Assembly: GCF_014698845.1 (NCBI RefSeq)
Contig: NZ_JACJTV010000008.1
Span: forward strand, 62,001-126,000
Length of the DNA: 64,000 nucleotides
Direction of reading: 5' to 3'
Source of the DNA: Coleofasciculus sp. FACHB-1120
GTDB lineage: Bacteria; Cyanobacteriota; Cyanobacteriia; Cyanobacteriales; FACHB-T130
The translations under genes and the position numbers were made by a program. Each line of letters starts with the position of its first letter. Positions within the stretch are counted from its first letter, which is position 1. The notes below the pieces were generated by a model. The model saw only the letters and a program-made list of their open reading frames with translations, searched no databases and was not told where the DNA came from. Positions 57,667 to 64,000 of this stretch are shown piece by piece.

Positions 57667-58299
57667 ATGTCTTTAGAATTTGTATCTGTAGAAAATATCA
57701 AAGAAATTGCCCACCACTACGGTTACTGGGCAGTTTTTTTGGGGATTTTGCTAGAAAATCTTGGCATTCCCATCCCTGGGGAAACGATTACCCTCGCCGG
57801 GGGCTTCTTGGCGGGTAGTAAAGAACTGAATTTCTGGTTCGTGCTAGGGAGTGCGATCGCGGGTGCTGTTCTCGGTGGTACTTGCGGTTACTGGATTGGC
57901 AGAAAAGGTGGCTGGCCCTTGCTTGTGAAAATTGGGGGATTTTTCCGCATCCGCGAAGAAAAACTCTTACAACTCAAGCAACAAGTGAGCGAGAACGCCG
58001 GAAAAACAGTGTTTCTCGGTCGTTTCCTCGCTCTGCTGCGAATTGTCGCCAGTCCCCTGGCTGGAATTGCCCAAATGCCCTTCCTCAAGTTTATGGCTTA
58101 TAACATCGCTGGGGCGACTGCTTGGGCATCGGTAATGGTCACGTTGTCCTTTTTTGCAGGGCGACTCGTACCCTTGGAACAATTAGTTGTGTGGGTCGCA
58201 CAATTTGGTTTAATTGCGTTATTCCTATTGATTGCCTGGATTGCCGTTCCTCTGTGGCTGGAGTCTCGCGAAGCCAAGCGTTCAATCGAGGGAGATTAG
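57667..58299 (+). CDS. DedA family membrane protein (VTT domain)
   Basis: 210 residues. GVLLENLGIPIPGETITLAGG-type sequence lies near the start, with GYWIGRKGGWPLL and FLGRFLALLRIVASPLAGIAQM, the conserved DedA/VTT motifs (F-R-P-R type with R and G). About four to six membrane segments are present. DedA proteins move undecaprenyl phosphate or phospholipids across the membrane. A TTGACA at 57603-57608 and a TATGAT at 57629-57634 (20-bp spacing, a bit long) could be its promoter. Upstream is a 460-bp gap with the orphan terminator. Confidence 0.9.
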   Translation: MSLEFVSVENIKEIAHHYGYWAVFLGILLENLGIPIPGETITLAGGFLAGSKELNFWFVLGSAIAGAVLGGTCGYWIGRKGGWPLLVKIGGFFRIREEKLLQLKQQVSENAGKTVFLGRFLALLRIVASPLAGIAQMPFLKFMAYNIAGATAWASVMVTLSFFAGRLVPLEQLVVWVAQFGLIALFLLIAWIAVPLWLESREAKRSIEGD

Positions 58300-58353
58300 A
58301 AAAAGTTTTGAGTGATGAGGAATTAAGTTTTAAATAAAAAGAATTTTTTTTCT

Positions 58354-58385
58354 AACTCAAAACTCAAAACTCAAAACTCAAAACT
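58354..58385. repeat. Heptamer tandem repeat (AACTCAA)
   Basis: About four and a half copies of AACTCAA lie between dedA and argG. Related heptamer runs are at 40297-40325 and about 19825-19870. Confidence 0.7.
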
Positions 58386-58391
58386 TTCAGA

Positions 58392-59594
58392 CTAACCTCT
58401 CGCTTTTTGCGACCAAACGCGAGTCGGCAATCCCCAAACGTAGATAAATCCTTCAGCAGCTTTATGGTCAAACTGGTCTTCAGCCCCATAAGTTGCTAAC
58501 GTTGGGCTGTAAAGGGACTTGTCAGACTGACGCCCCACAGTCATCGCGTTGCCCTTAAAGAGTTTAACTCGCACCGTTCCTGATACCCGCTCCTGTGTTT
58601 GTTGAATGAAGGCATCTAGGGCGGCTTTGAGCGGACTATACCAAAGACCGTTATAAACTAGCTGAGTATAAGTTTCTTCGATACCACGCTTGTAGTGGGT
58701 CACATCTGCGGTCAAGGTGAGACTTTCTAAGTCGCGGTGGGCATTAATCAAAACCATTAAAGCCGGGGCTTCATAGATTTCCCGCGATTTGATACCAACC
58801 AGGCGGTTTTCGATCATATCGATCCGCCCGACACCGTGATTTCCGGCAATTTCGTTGAGTTTCGTAATTAGCGCGACAGGCGGCAAAGCTTCACCGTTGA
58901 GGGCAATCGGAATGCCTTTTTCAAAACCAATTTCAACGTATTCTGGCTCGTTGGGCGTGTCAGCGATCGCTTTGGTCATCACATAGATTTCTTCTAGCGG
59001 TTCCGTCCAAGGATCTTCTAGGGGTCCTGCCTCAATGCTGCGACCAAATAAATTGCGATCGATACTGTAGGGAGATTTCTTTTTCACGGGCGAAGGAATC
59101 CCATAACGCTCACCATAAGCGATCGTTTCCTCTCGGCTCATTCCCCACTCTCTCGCTGGTGCCAACACCTTCAAATCTGGGTTCAGCGCGGCAATCGATA
59201 CATCAAACCGAACTTGGTCATTCCCCTTCCCGGTGCATCCGTGCGCCACCGCATCCGCACCGTATTTTTCAGCCGCTTCGACTAAAAGTTTGGCAATCAG
59301 CGGACGCGCCAAAGCAGTCTGGAGGGGATAGCGATTTTCATAGAGAGCGTTCGCTTGAATCGCTGGAAATGCATAATCTTTGACAAAACTTTCTGTAGCA
59401 TCAGCAACCAGCGATTCACTGGCACCCGATTTTAGCGCTTTTTCCCGGACTGGCTCTAGTTCGTCTCCCTGTCCCAAATCCGCCGCCAGGGTAATCACCT
59501 CTTCAACTCCCCACTCCTCCTTCAGGTATGGGATACAGACGGAGGTATCGACTCCACCTGAATATGCCAGCACAACTTTGGTAGCACGACCCAT
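58392..59594 (-). CDS. argG: Argininosuccinate synthase
   Basis: 400 residues from ATG 59594; the frame is open 14 codons farther but [18 protein letters not shown] is the usual start. The [10 protein letters not shown]-loop binds [16 protein letters not shown] and the C-terminal catalytic regions ([21 protein letters not shown]) are complete. It joins citrulline and aspartate in arginine synthesis. It is a single gene, divergent from the glycosyltransferase. The heptamer repeat marks its 3' end. Confidence 0.97.
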   Translation of the reverse strand: MGRATKVVLAYSGGVDTSVCIPYLKEEWGVEEVITLAADLGQGDELEPVREKALKSGASESLVADATESFVKDYAFPAIQANALYENRYPLQTALARPLIAKLLVEAAEKYGADAVAHGCTGKGNDQVRFDVSIAALNPDLKVLAPAREWGMSREETIAYGERYGIPSPVKKKSPYSIDRNLFGRSIEAGPLEDPWTEPLEEIYVMTKAIADTPNEPEYVEIGFEKGIPIALNGEALPPVALITKLNEIAGNHGVGRIDMIENRLVGIKSREIYEAPALMVLINAHRDLESLTLTADVTHYKRGIEETYTQLVYNGLWYSPLKAALDAFIQQTQERVSGTVRVKLFKGNAMTVGRQSDKSLYSPTLATYGAEDQFDHKAAEGFIYVWGLPTRVWSQKARG

Positions 59595-59785
59595 TGATCT
59601 CTCACTTCTGCAAAACAACGAGTTCTTATTATGCAACTAATCCATGCCAAGTCTTGTCAGGAATAGCACAGATTAATCGACAGCCATAGTCATCTGGGGC
59701 ACCAAGGGATAGATGAAAATGCTTTCTGTTCAGTGGCTTATAGTTCTTTGAGAGATACTAAAAGTGTTGCAATCCGGGGGAAATC

Positions 59786-60727
59786 GTGTTTTTTAGCGTT
59801 GTCATTCCAACTTATAACCGCAAGCCGATTCTAGAAAAATGCCTCAGAGCAATGGAACATCAGCAGTTGAATGCTGGTAGCGTTGTCAGCGGCTATGAAG
59901 TGGTGCTGGTGGATGATGGTTCGACGGATGGCACGTTGGAGTGGTTATCCCAACACGCCGCTGAATTTCCTCACGTGCGATCGCTCTTGCAAGATCATCA
60001 AGGGCCAGCCGCCGCCCGTAATCTAGGAGTAGAACAGGCTCAGGGTGACACGATTATCTTTATTGATAGCGATTTAGTCGTCACCGAGCATTTTCTCCAA
60101 GCACATGCCGACGCCTTAGTTGAGGGAGAAAAGAACCTCGGAAGCGATCGCCTTTTTACCTACGGTTGGGTGATCAATACCAATAACTTCGATAATCCCA
60201 CCTCCGAACCCTACAAAATCACGGATTTTTCCGCTGCTTACTTTGCCACGGGGAATGTAGCGATCGCTCGTAAATGGCTCGAAAAAGCTGGATTATTTGA
60301 CACCCGCTTTCAACTTTACGGCTGGGAAGACTTAGAACTCGGCATCAGACTGAAACAACTCGGTTTAAAACTGATTAAATGTCCAGCCGCCGTTGGCTAT
60401 CACTGGCATCCTCCCTTTGCCTTAGAACAAATTCCCCCCATGATTGATCGAGAAATTCAACGGGGGCGGATGGGCGTTTTATTCTACCAAAAGCATCCTA
60501 CCTGGGATGTCAAAATGATGATTCAAATGACCCTACTTCACCGCATCCTCTGGGGTCTTCTTTCCCTCGGTGGCAGGCTCAACGAGCGCACAATGGCACC
60601 CTTTTTGCAATGGCTAATTAATCAAGGTAAACCCCAATTAGCCTTAGAAATCGCTCGAATTTTCCTTAATTGGTACAACGTTCAAGGTGTTTATGCAGCC
60701 TACGCTGAAGCTAGGCAAAAAGCATAA
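59786..60727 (+). CDS. Family 2 glycosyltransferase
   Basis: 313 residues. The N-terminal GT-A fold has VVIPTYNRKPILEKCLRAME, VLVDDGSTDGTLEWL, the nucleotide-sugar DxD-type IFIDSDLVV, and the acceptor site ATGNVAIARKWLEKAGLFD with GWEDLELGIRL (ED base). These mark a GT2 inverting enzyme with an unknown sugar donor. No membrane helix was seen. The start is GTG at 59786. It is divergent from argG and has no glycan genes beside it. Confidence 0.9.
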   Translation: MFFSVVIPTYNRKPILEKCLRAMEHQQLNAGSVVSGYEVVLVDDGSTDGTLEWLSQHAAEFPHVRSLLQDHQGPAAARNLGVEQAQGDTIIFIDSDLVVTEHFLQAHADALVEGEKNLGSDRLFTYGWVINTNNFDNPTSEPYKITDFSAAYFATGNVAIARKWLEKAGLFDTRFQLYGWEDLELGIRLKQLGLKLIKCPAAVGYHWHPPFALEQIPPMIDREIQRGRMGVLFYQKHPTWDVKMMIQMTLLHRILWGLLSLGGRLNERTMAPFLQWLINQGKPQLALEIARIFLNWYNVQGVYAAYAEARQKA

Positions 60728-60953
60728 TTTACACCCTTGTACTGCCAACGATACAAGCAAGCGATTTGTTTTGCGCGATCGCTAATCTTTGTAATCTTTT
60801 CATTGCCTCATTGCCAAATATCCACAAATGAGGCTAATACAACGGTGCTAGCTTATTTTTCAATGTTTTTCCCGTAAATTTTTCTATCAAAGCCCTTATA
60901 ACTCTGATAGACTGGAAGAGTTGTCTAAATTCGTACATTCCGCACATTCAGGG

Positions 60954-61003
60954 TTTCGGGTGTTTCCGCTGGAAATACGCCTGGATGGAGGATTAACCCG
61001 AAA
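60954..61003 (+). promoter_or_regulatory. Structured 5' leader of rpsB
   Basis: TTTCGGGT (60954-60961) pairs with ACCCGAAA (60996-61003), which overlaps the Shine-Dalgarno AAAGGAAA. A smaller TTTCC/GGAAA hairpin (60964-60976) lies in the loop. The leader could control rpsB-tsf translation, as S2 feedback does in other bacteria, but sequence homology to that element is not shown. Confidence 0.5.
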
Positions 61004-61014
61004 GGAAAATAAAT

Positions 61015-61815
61015 ATGTCAGTTGTTTCTTTGGCTCAGATGATGGAGTCGGGTGTTCACTTTGGGCACCAGACCCGCCGGTGGAACCCAAAAATGGCTCC
61101 ATACATCTATACATCCCGCAATGGCGTCCACATCATCGACTTGGTGCAGACTGCCCAGCTGATGGAAGATGCCTACACCTATATGCGAACCGCAGCCGAA
61201 CAGGGCAAAAAGGTTCTCTTCATCGGCACCAAGCGTCAAGCCGCAGGAATTGTGGCTCAAGAAGCCGCTCGTTGTGGTTCTTACTACATCAACCAACGTT
61301 GGTTGGGGGGAATGCTCACCAACTGGACGACCATTAAGACACGGGTAGAGCGCCTAAAAGACTTGGAACGCCGGGAAGAAACCGGAGTCCTTGATTTGCT
61401 GCCTAAGAAAGAAGCTTCGATGCTGCGCCGGGAAATGACCAAATTGCAGAAATACCTTGGCGGTATCAAGCAAATGCGGAAAGTTCCTGACATTGTGGTG
61501 ATTGTGGATCAGCGTCGGGAATATAATGCAGTTCAAGAATGCCAGAAACTGGGAATTCCCATCGTCGCGCTGTTGGATACAAACTGCGACCCGGATGTAG
61601 TAGATATTCCTGTTCCAGCCAATGATGATGCCATCCGCTCGATTAAGCTAATAGTGGGTAAGTTGGCAGACGCTATCTATGAAGGTCGTCACGGTCAGCT
61701 AGACGCAGAATCGGAAGAGGATTACGAAGATTACGAAGGCGCTGAAGACGATGTCGAATACGAGGAAATCGACTCGGCTATTCCTGATGGTGACGAAGAA
61801 GAAACCGAGGGATAA
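61015..61815 (+). CDS. rpsB: 30S ribosomal protein S2
   Basis: 266 residues. [21 protein letters not shown] and [13 protein letters not shown] are universal S2 motifs, followed by [15 protein letters not shown]. The last 40 residues are an acidic extension ([19 protein letters not shown]), longer than in E. coli and typical of some cyanobacteria. It is followed 42 bp later by tsf, the conserved rpsB-tsf order. The start ATG 61015 has AAAGGA upstream. Confidence 0.98.
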   Translation: MSVVSLAQMMESGVHFGHQTRRWNPKMAPYIYTSRNGVHIIDLVQTAQLMEDAYTYMRTAAEQGKKVLFIGTKRQAAGIVAQEAARCGSYYINQRWLGGMLTNWTTIKTRVERLKDLERREETGVLDLLPKKEASMLRREMTKLQKYLGGIKQMRKVPDIVVIVDQRREYNAVQECQKLGIPIVALLDTNCDPDVVDIPVPANDDAIRSIKLIVGKLADAIYEGRHGQLDAESEEDYEDYEGAEDDVEYEEIDSAIPDGDEEETEG

Positions 61816-61857
61816 TTCAGCGTTAGAAACATCAATTCTTAGTTAGGAACTGAGGAA

Positions 61858-62517
61858 ATGGCGGAAATATCTGCAAAACTCGTGAACGAGCTGCGCCAAA
61901 AAACTGGTGTCGGCATGATGGACTGCAAGAAAGCGCTAATAGAAACCGATGGCGATATAGCCAAGGCGATGGAATGGCTGCGGCAAAAGGGAATGGTTAG
62001 CGCGGGGAAAAAAGGCGAACGCCAAGCCTCAGAAGGACTTGTCGGCAGCTACATCCATACCGGAGGTCGAGTTGGCGTCCTGGTGGAAGTGAACTGCGAG
62101 ACAGACTTTGTCGCCCGCAACGAAGCTTTCCAAACTCTGGTGCGGAACATAGCCATGCAGATTGCAGCGTGCCCTAACGTTGAATATGTAAAGGTTGGCG
62201 ACATTCCCGCTCAAATCGTTGAGAAGGAAAAAGAAATCGAAATGGGGCGGGATGACCTAGGCAACAAGCCACAGAACATCAAAGAAAAGATTGTTCAGGG
62301 TCGGATTGACAAGCGCCTGCAAGAGTTGAGCTTAATCGATCAGCCCTACATTCGTGACCAAAGTATCACGGTGGAAGAGTTGATCAAGCAAAATATTGCG
62401 ACTTTGGGTGAAAACATTCAAGTCCGTCGCTTCGTCCGATTTATTCTGGGCGAAGGATTGGAAAAGAAAGAAAGCAATTTTGCTGAGGAAGTTGCAGCTC
62501 AAATGGGCGGCAATTAA
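61858..62517 (+). CDS. tsf: Elongation factor Ts
   Basis: 219 residues. [21 protein letters not shown] at the start and [16 protein letters not shown] are the EF-Ts signatures. It exchanges GDP for GTP on EF-Tu. The protein is shorter than the E. coli form (283) because a core subdomain is reduced, which is normal for cyanobacteria. It is the second gene of the rpsB-tsf operon and is followed by a terminator. Confidence 0.97.
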   Translation: MAEISAKLVNELRQKTGVGMMDCKKALIETDGDIAKAMEWLRQKGMVSAGKKGERQASEGLVGSYIHTGGRVGVLVEVNCETDFVARNEAFQTLVRNIAMQIAACPNVEYVKVGDIPAQIVEKEKEIEMGRDDLGNKPQNIKEKIVQGRIDKRLQELSLIDQPYIRDQSITVEELIKQNIATLGENIQVRRFVRFILGEGLEKKESNFAEEVAAQMGGN

Positions 62518-62545
62518 TCATCAAGTTTTCTGGCTGAATCGTTAG

Positions 62546-62584
62546 AAAAGACAGGTTTCCATCATGGAGACCTGTCTTTTTTTA
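62546..62584 (+). terminator. Rho-independent terminator of rpsB-tsf
   Basis: 15-bp stem with one G-U pair (62546-62560 and 62566-62580, core AAAAGACAGGT), followed by TTTTTTT-type sequence. It lies 28 bp after the tsf stop. Confidence 0.9.
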
Positions 62585-63020
62585 TCTTTATTTTAAAGAG
62601 ATTTTCAGCGCTTGTAGGTAGGGCATCACCATTCTATATATTTCAAAAAATCAACACGTTTGAAACCATTTATAAAGACAGAAACACTAAAAGCAGAAAA
62701 ACTTTTTGTTTCAGTGGAATTCTTAACATCCCCCCTAGGAGTGTTTTCTCGCTGCTTGTGTTAGACTTTTGAGCGCGAGTAGATGAAGGGGACACTGCGA
62801 AACGCCACTGAGGAGTGCAAAGTCACCAGAAAAGCCACGGACTTTTTCAGCCCTTAAATAGACAGAAGCGTATCTTGGAGTCAGCATCAAGCTGACTATT
62901 TGCTAGTAAATTTTAGAGCGCTACGGAAGTGACGTTTAGCTGGTGCGGGAAATCCTGTTAGGGTATTCAATTCTATTGATAATCTATTTCTGATAGTTCT
63001 AGGAAGAGGGAAGGATCGTA
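62585..63020. other. Intergenic region upstream of the phytochrome gene
   Basis: No gene was found. The stretch 62720-62950 has many short G/C-rich palindromic parts (for example GCCACTG and GGGAAATCC) but no family could be assigned. The phytochrome RBS may be GGAAGAGGGAAGG at 63002-63014. Confidence 0.4.
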
Positions 63021-64000
63021 ATGAAAATCAATTTACAAGTGCCAGGGATTAATTTAACTAGCTTGAAAGAGGCACCGATTCATACCGCCAGTCAAATTCA
63101 GCCTCATGGGATACTGTTTGTTCTTGCAGAACCTGAGTTAACCATATTGCAAGTTAGCAGCAATATATCTACAGTTTTCGGAATCTCTCCCGAAAAGATA
63201 CTGCAAAAAAAATTAGAAGAACTCCTCGATCCATTCCAGGTAGAGAGAATTAAAACAGGACTCTTAGAAGACAATCTTGATTTTATCAACCCTATTAAGA
63301 TTTGGGCTAGAAGAAAAGGCGACGAATACTTAGTGTTTGATGGTGTTTTCCACCGGAATCCAGATGGGTTTTTAGTTTTGGAATTAGAGCCTGCAATTTC
63401 TCAGGAGAATATCCCCTTCTTAAGCTTTTATCATCTAGCTAGAGCTTCCATCAACCAGTTAGAAAAAACATCAACTCTAGGTGATTTTTGTCAGATTATT
63501 GTCAAAGAGGTGCGAAAAGTCACTGGATTTGACAGAGTGATGCTATATAAATTTGATGACGATGGTCATGGATCGGTCATCGCTGAAGAAAAACTAGAAA
63601 GTATGGAGCCTTACTTAGGTCTTCACTACCCAGAATCAGATATTCCTAAACCAGCTAGAAAATTATTCACCTCGAATTGGATCAGATTAATCCCGGATAC
63701 TACTTCTCAGCCTGCTAAACTTTTTCCGACTCTTAATCCAGCTAGTCAGCTTCCGCTTGATTTAACGAACTCTATTCTCAGAAGCGCGTCTCCTTGTCAT
63801 ATACAGTACTTACACAATATGGGTGTGGGTGCTTCTCTGACAATTTCATTGATGAAAGATCAAAAACTTTGGGGTCTGATTGCTTGCCATCATCAGTCAC
63901 CCAAATATGTTCCTTATGAGCTGCGTAAAGCTTGCGAATTTTTGGGGCGCGTTATCTTTTCAGAAATCTCAACGAGAGAAGAAACTGAAGATTACGACTA
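63021..64000 (+). CDS. Cyanobacterial phytochrome, 3'-truncated by window edge
   Basis: The first 326 residues are visible without a stop; the gene continues past base 64000. PAS domain about 15-125 (HTASQIQPHGILFVL), then the GAF domain about 145-315 with PESDIPKPARKLF (the D-I-P of the chromophore pocket) and SASPCHIQYLHNMGVGASLTIS. Cys259-His260 is the bilin attachment pair, equal in position to Cys259 of Cph1. No Cys lies in the first 20 residues, so it binds a phycocyanobilin-type chromophore through the GAF Cys, not like bacteriophytochromes. PHY and kinase or other output domains must lie beyond the window. Start ATG 63021. Confidence 0.9.
   Translation, partial: MKINLQVPGINLTSLKEAPIHTASQIQPHGILFVLAEPELTILQVSSNISTVFGISPEKILQKKLEELLDPFQVERIKTGLLEDNLDFINPIKIWARRKGDEYLVFDGVFHRNPDGFLVLELEPAISQENIPFLSFYHLARASINQLEKTSTLGDFCQIIVKEVRKVTGFDRVMLYKFDDDGHGSVIAEEKLESMEPYLGLHYPESDIPKPARKLFTSNWIRLIPDTTSQPAKLFPTLNPASQLPLDLTNSILRSASPCHIQYLHNMGVGASLTISLMKDQKLWGLIACHHQSPKYVPYELRKACEFLGRVIFSEISTREETEDYD

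Noticed and set aside
62790-62960. Possible cobalamin-type riboswitch before the phytochrome gene (GCCACTG and GGGAAATCC)
   Set aside because: Order and spacing of the conserved parts do not match the B12 element, and a phytochrome is not a usual B12-riboswitch target.
1-64000. CRISPR array, prophage or intact insertion sequence
   Set aside because: No regular spaced repeats, no phage structural genes and no transposase were seen; repeats found are short palindromes or heptamers.

Overview
This window is chromosomal DNA from a cyanobacterium, probably a filamentous, complex-genome type. The evidence is magnesium chelatase subunit ChlI, an orange carotenoid protein, Ycf34, a cyanobacterial-type phytochrome, cyanobacteria-typical DUF3611/DUF3288/DUF3143 proteins, very large multi-sensor kinases, a WD40-repeat Ser/Thr kinase and frequent GCGATCGC (HIP1) octamers. 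No tRNA, rRNA, CRISPR array, prophage or intact transposase was found.

Layout. 1-2.9 kb: a class IV aminotransferase cut by the window edge, then ftsH with a strong terminator. 3.4-6.5 kb: an accessory patch on the minus strand with a BrnT-type toxin-antitoxin pair, an unrecognised two-gene module (a winged-helix-like protein and a HEPN/DUF4145-like protein), a decayed cupin and a frameshifted SnoaL-like gene. 6.5-14.5 kb: a run of membrane proteins (ZIP-like, DUF3611, DUF2238-like, a voltage-gated-type ion channel, DUF389, DUF2254, MscS) and a metallophosphoesterase. 14.8-23.7 kb: two eukaryotic-type Ser/Thr kinases flank an Mla-like lipid-transport pair (ATPase and MCE protein) and chlI. 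24.6-31.6 kb: a GFA protein, a 1201-residue kinase with both a LOV-type PAS and a DXCF cyanobacteriochrome GAF domain, and a frameshifted HAD phosphatase.

31.6-41.3 kb is mostly housekeeping: MOSC protein, clpC, rimI, lysA, then translationally coupled cdaA (c-di-AMP synthesis) and uppS, and a J-domain protein. The lysA-cdaA gap carries several dispersed palindromes and a MITE-like element. 41.4-46.7 kb: an AT-rich EVE-HNH endonuclease gene, an O-antigen-ligase-family protein, a YaaW-like protein, an FAD oxidoreductase and a GrpB-family gene. 47-50.1 kb: the OCP gene with a structured leader, cca with an in-frame repeat insertion, and ycf34. 50.7-57.2 kb: a membrane histidine kinase, an Rcp1-like response regulator and a LOV-containing REC-PAS-GGDEF-EAL protein. 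57.7-64 kb: DedA, argG, a glycosyltransferase, rpsB-tsf and a phytochrome that runs off the right edge.

A theme is light perception and photoprotection: one kinase with LOV and cyanobacteriochrome signatures, a LOV cyclic-di-GMP enzyme, a phytochrome, an Rcp1-like regulator and OCP lie within about 40 kb, although not in one operon. A second theme is genome plasticity: short heptamer repeats and palindromes sit at many gene borders, one repeat cluster lies inside cca, and three genes look decayed.
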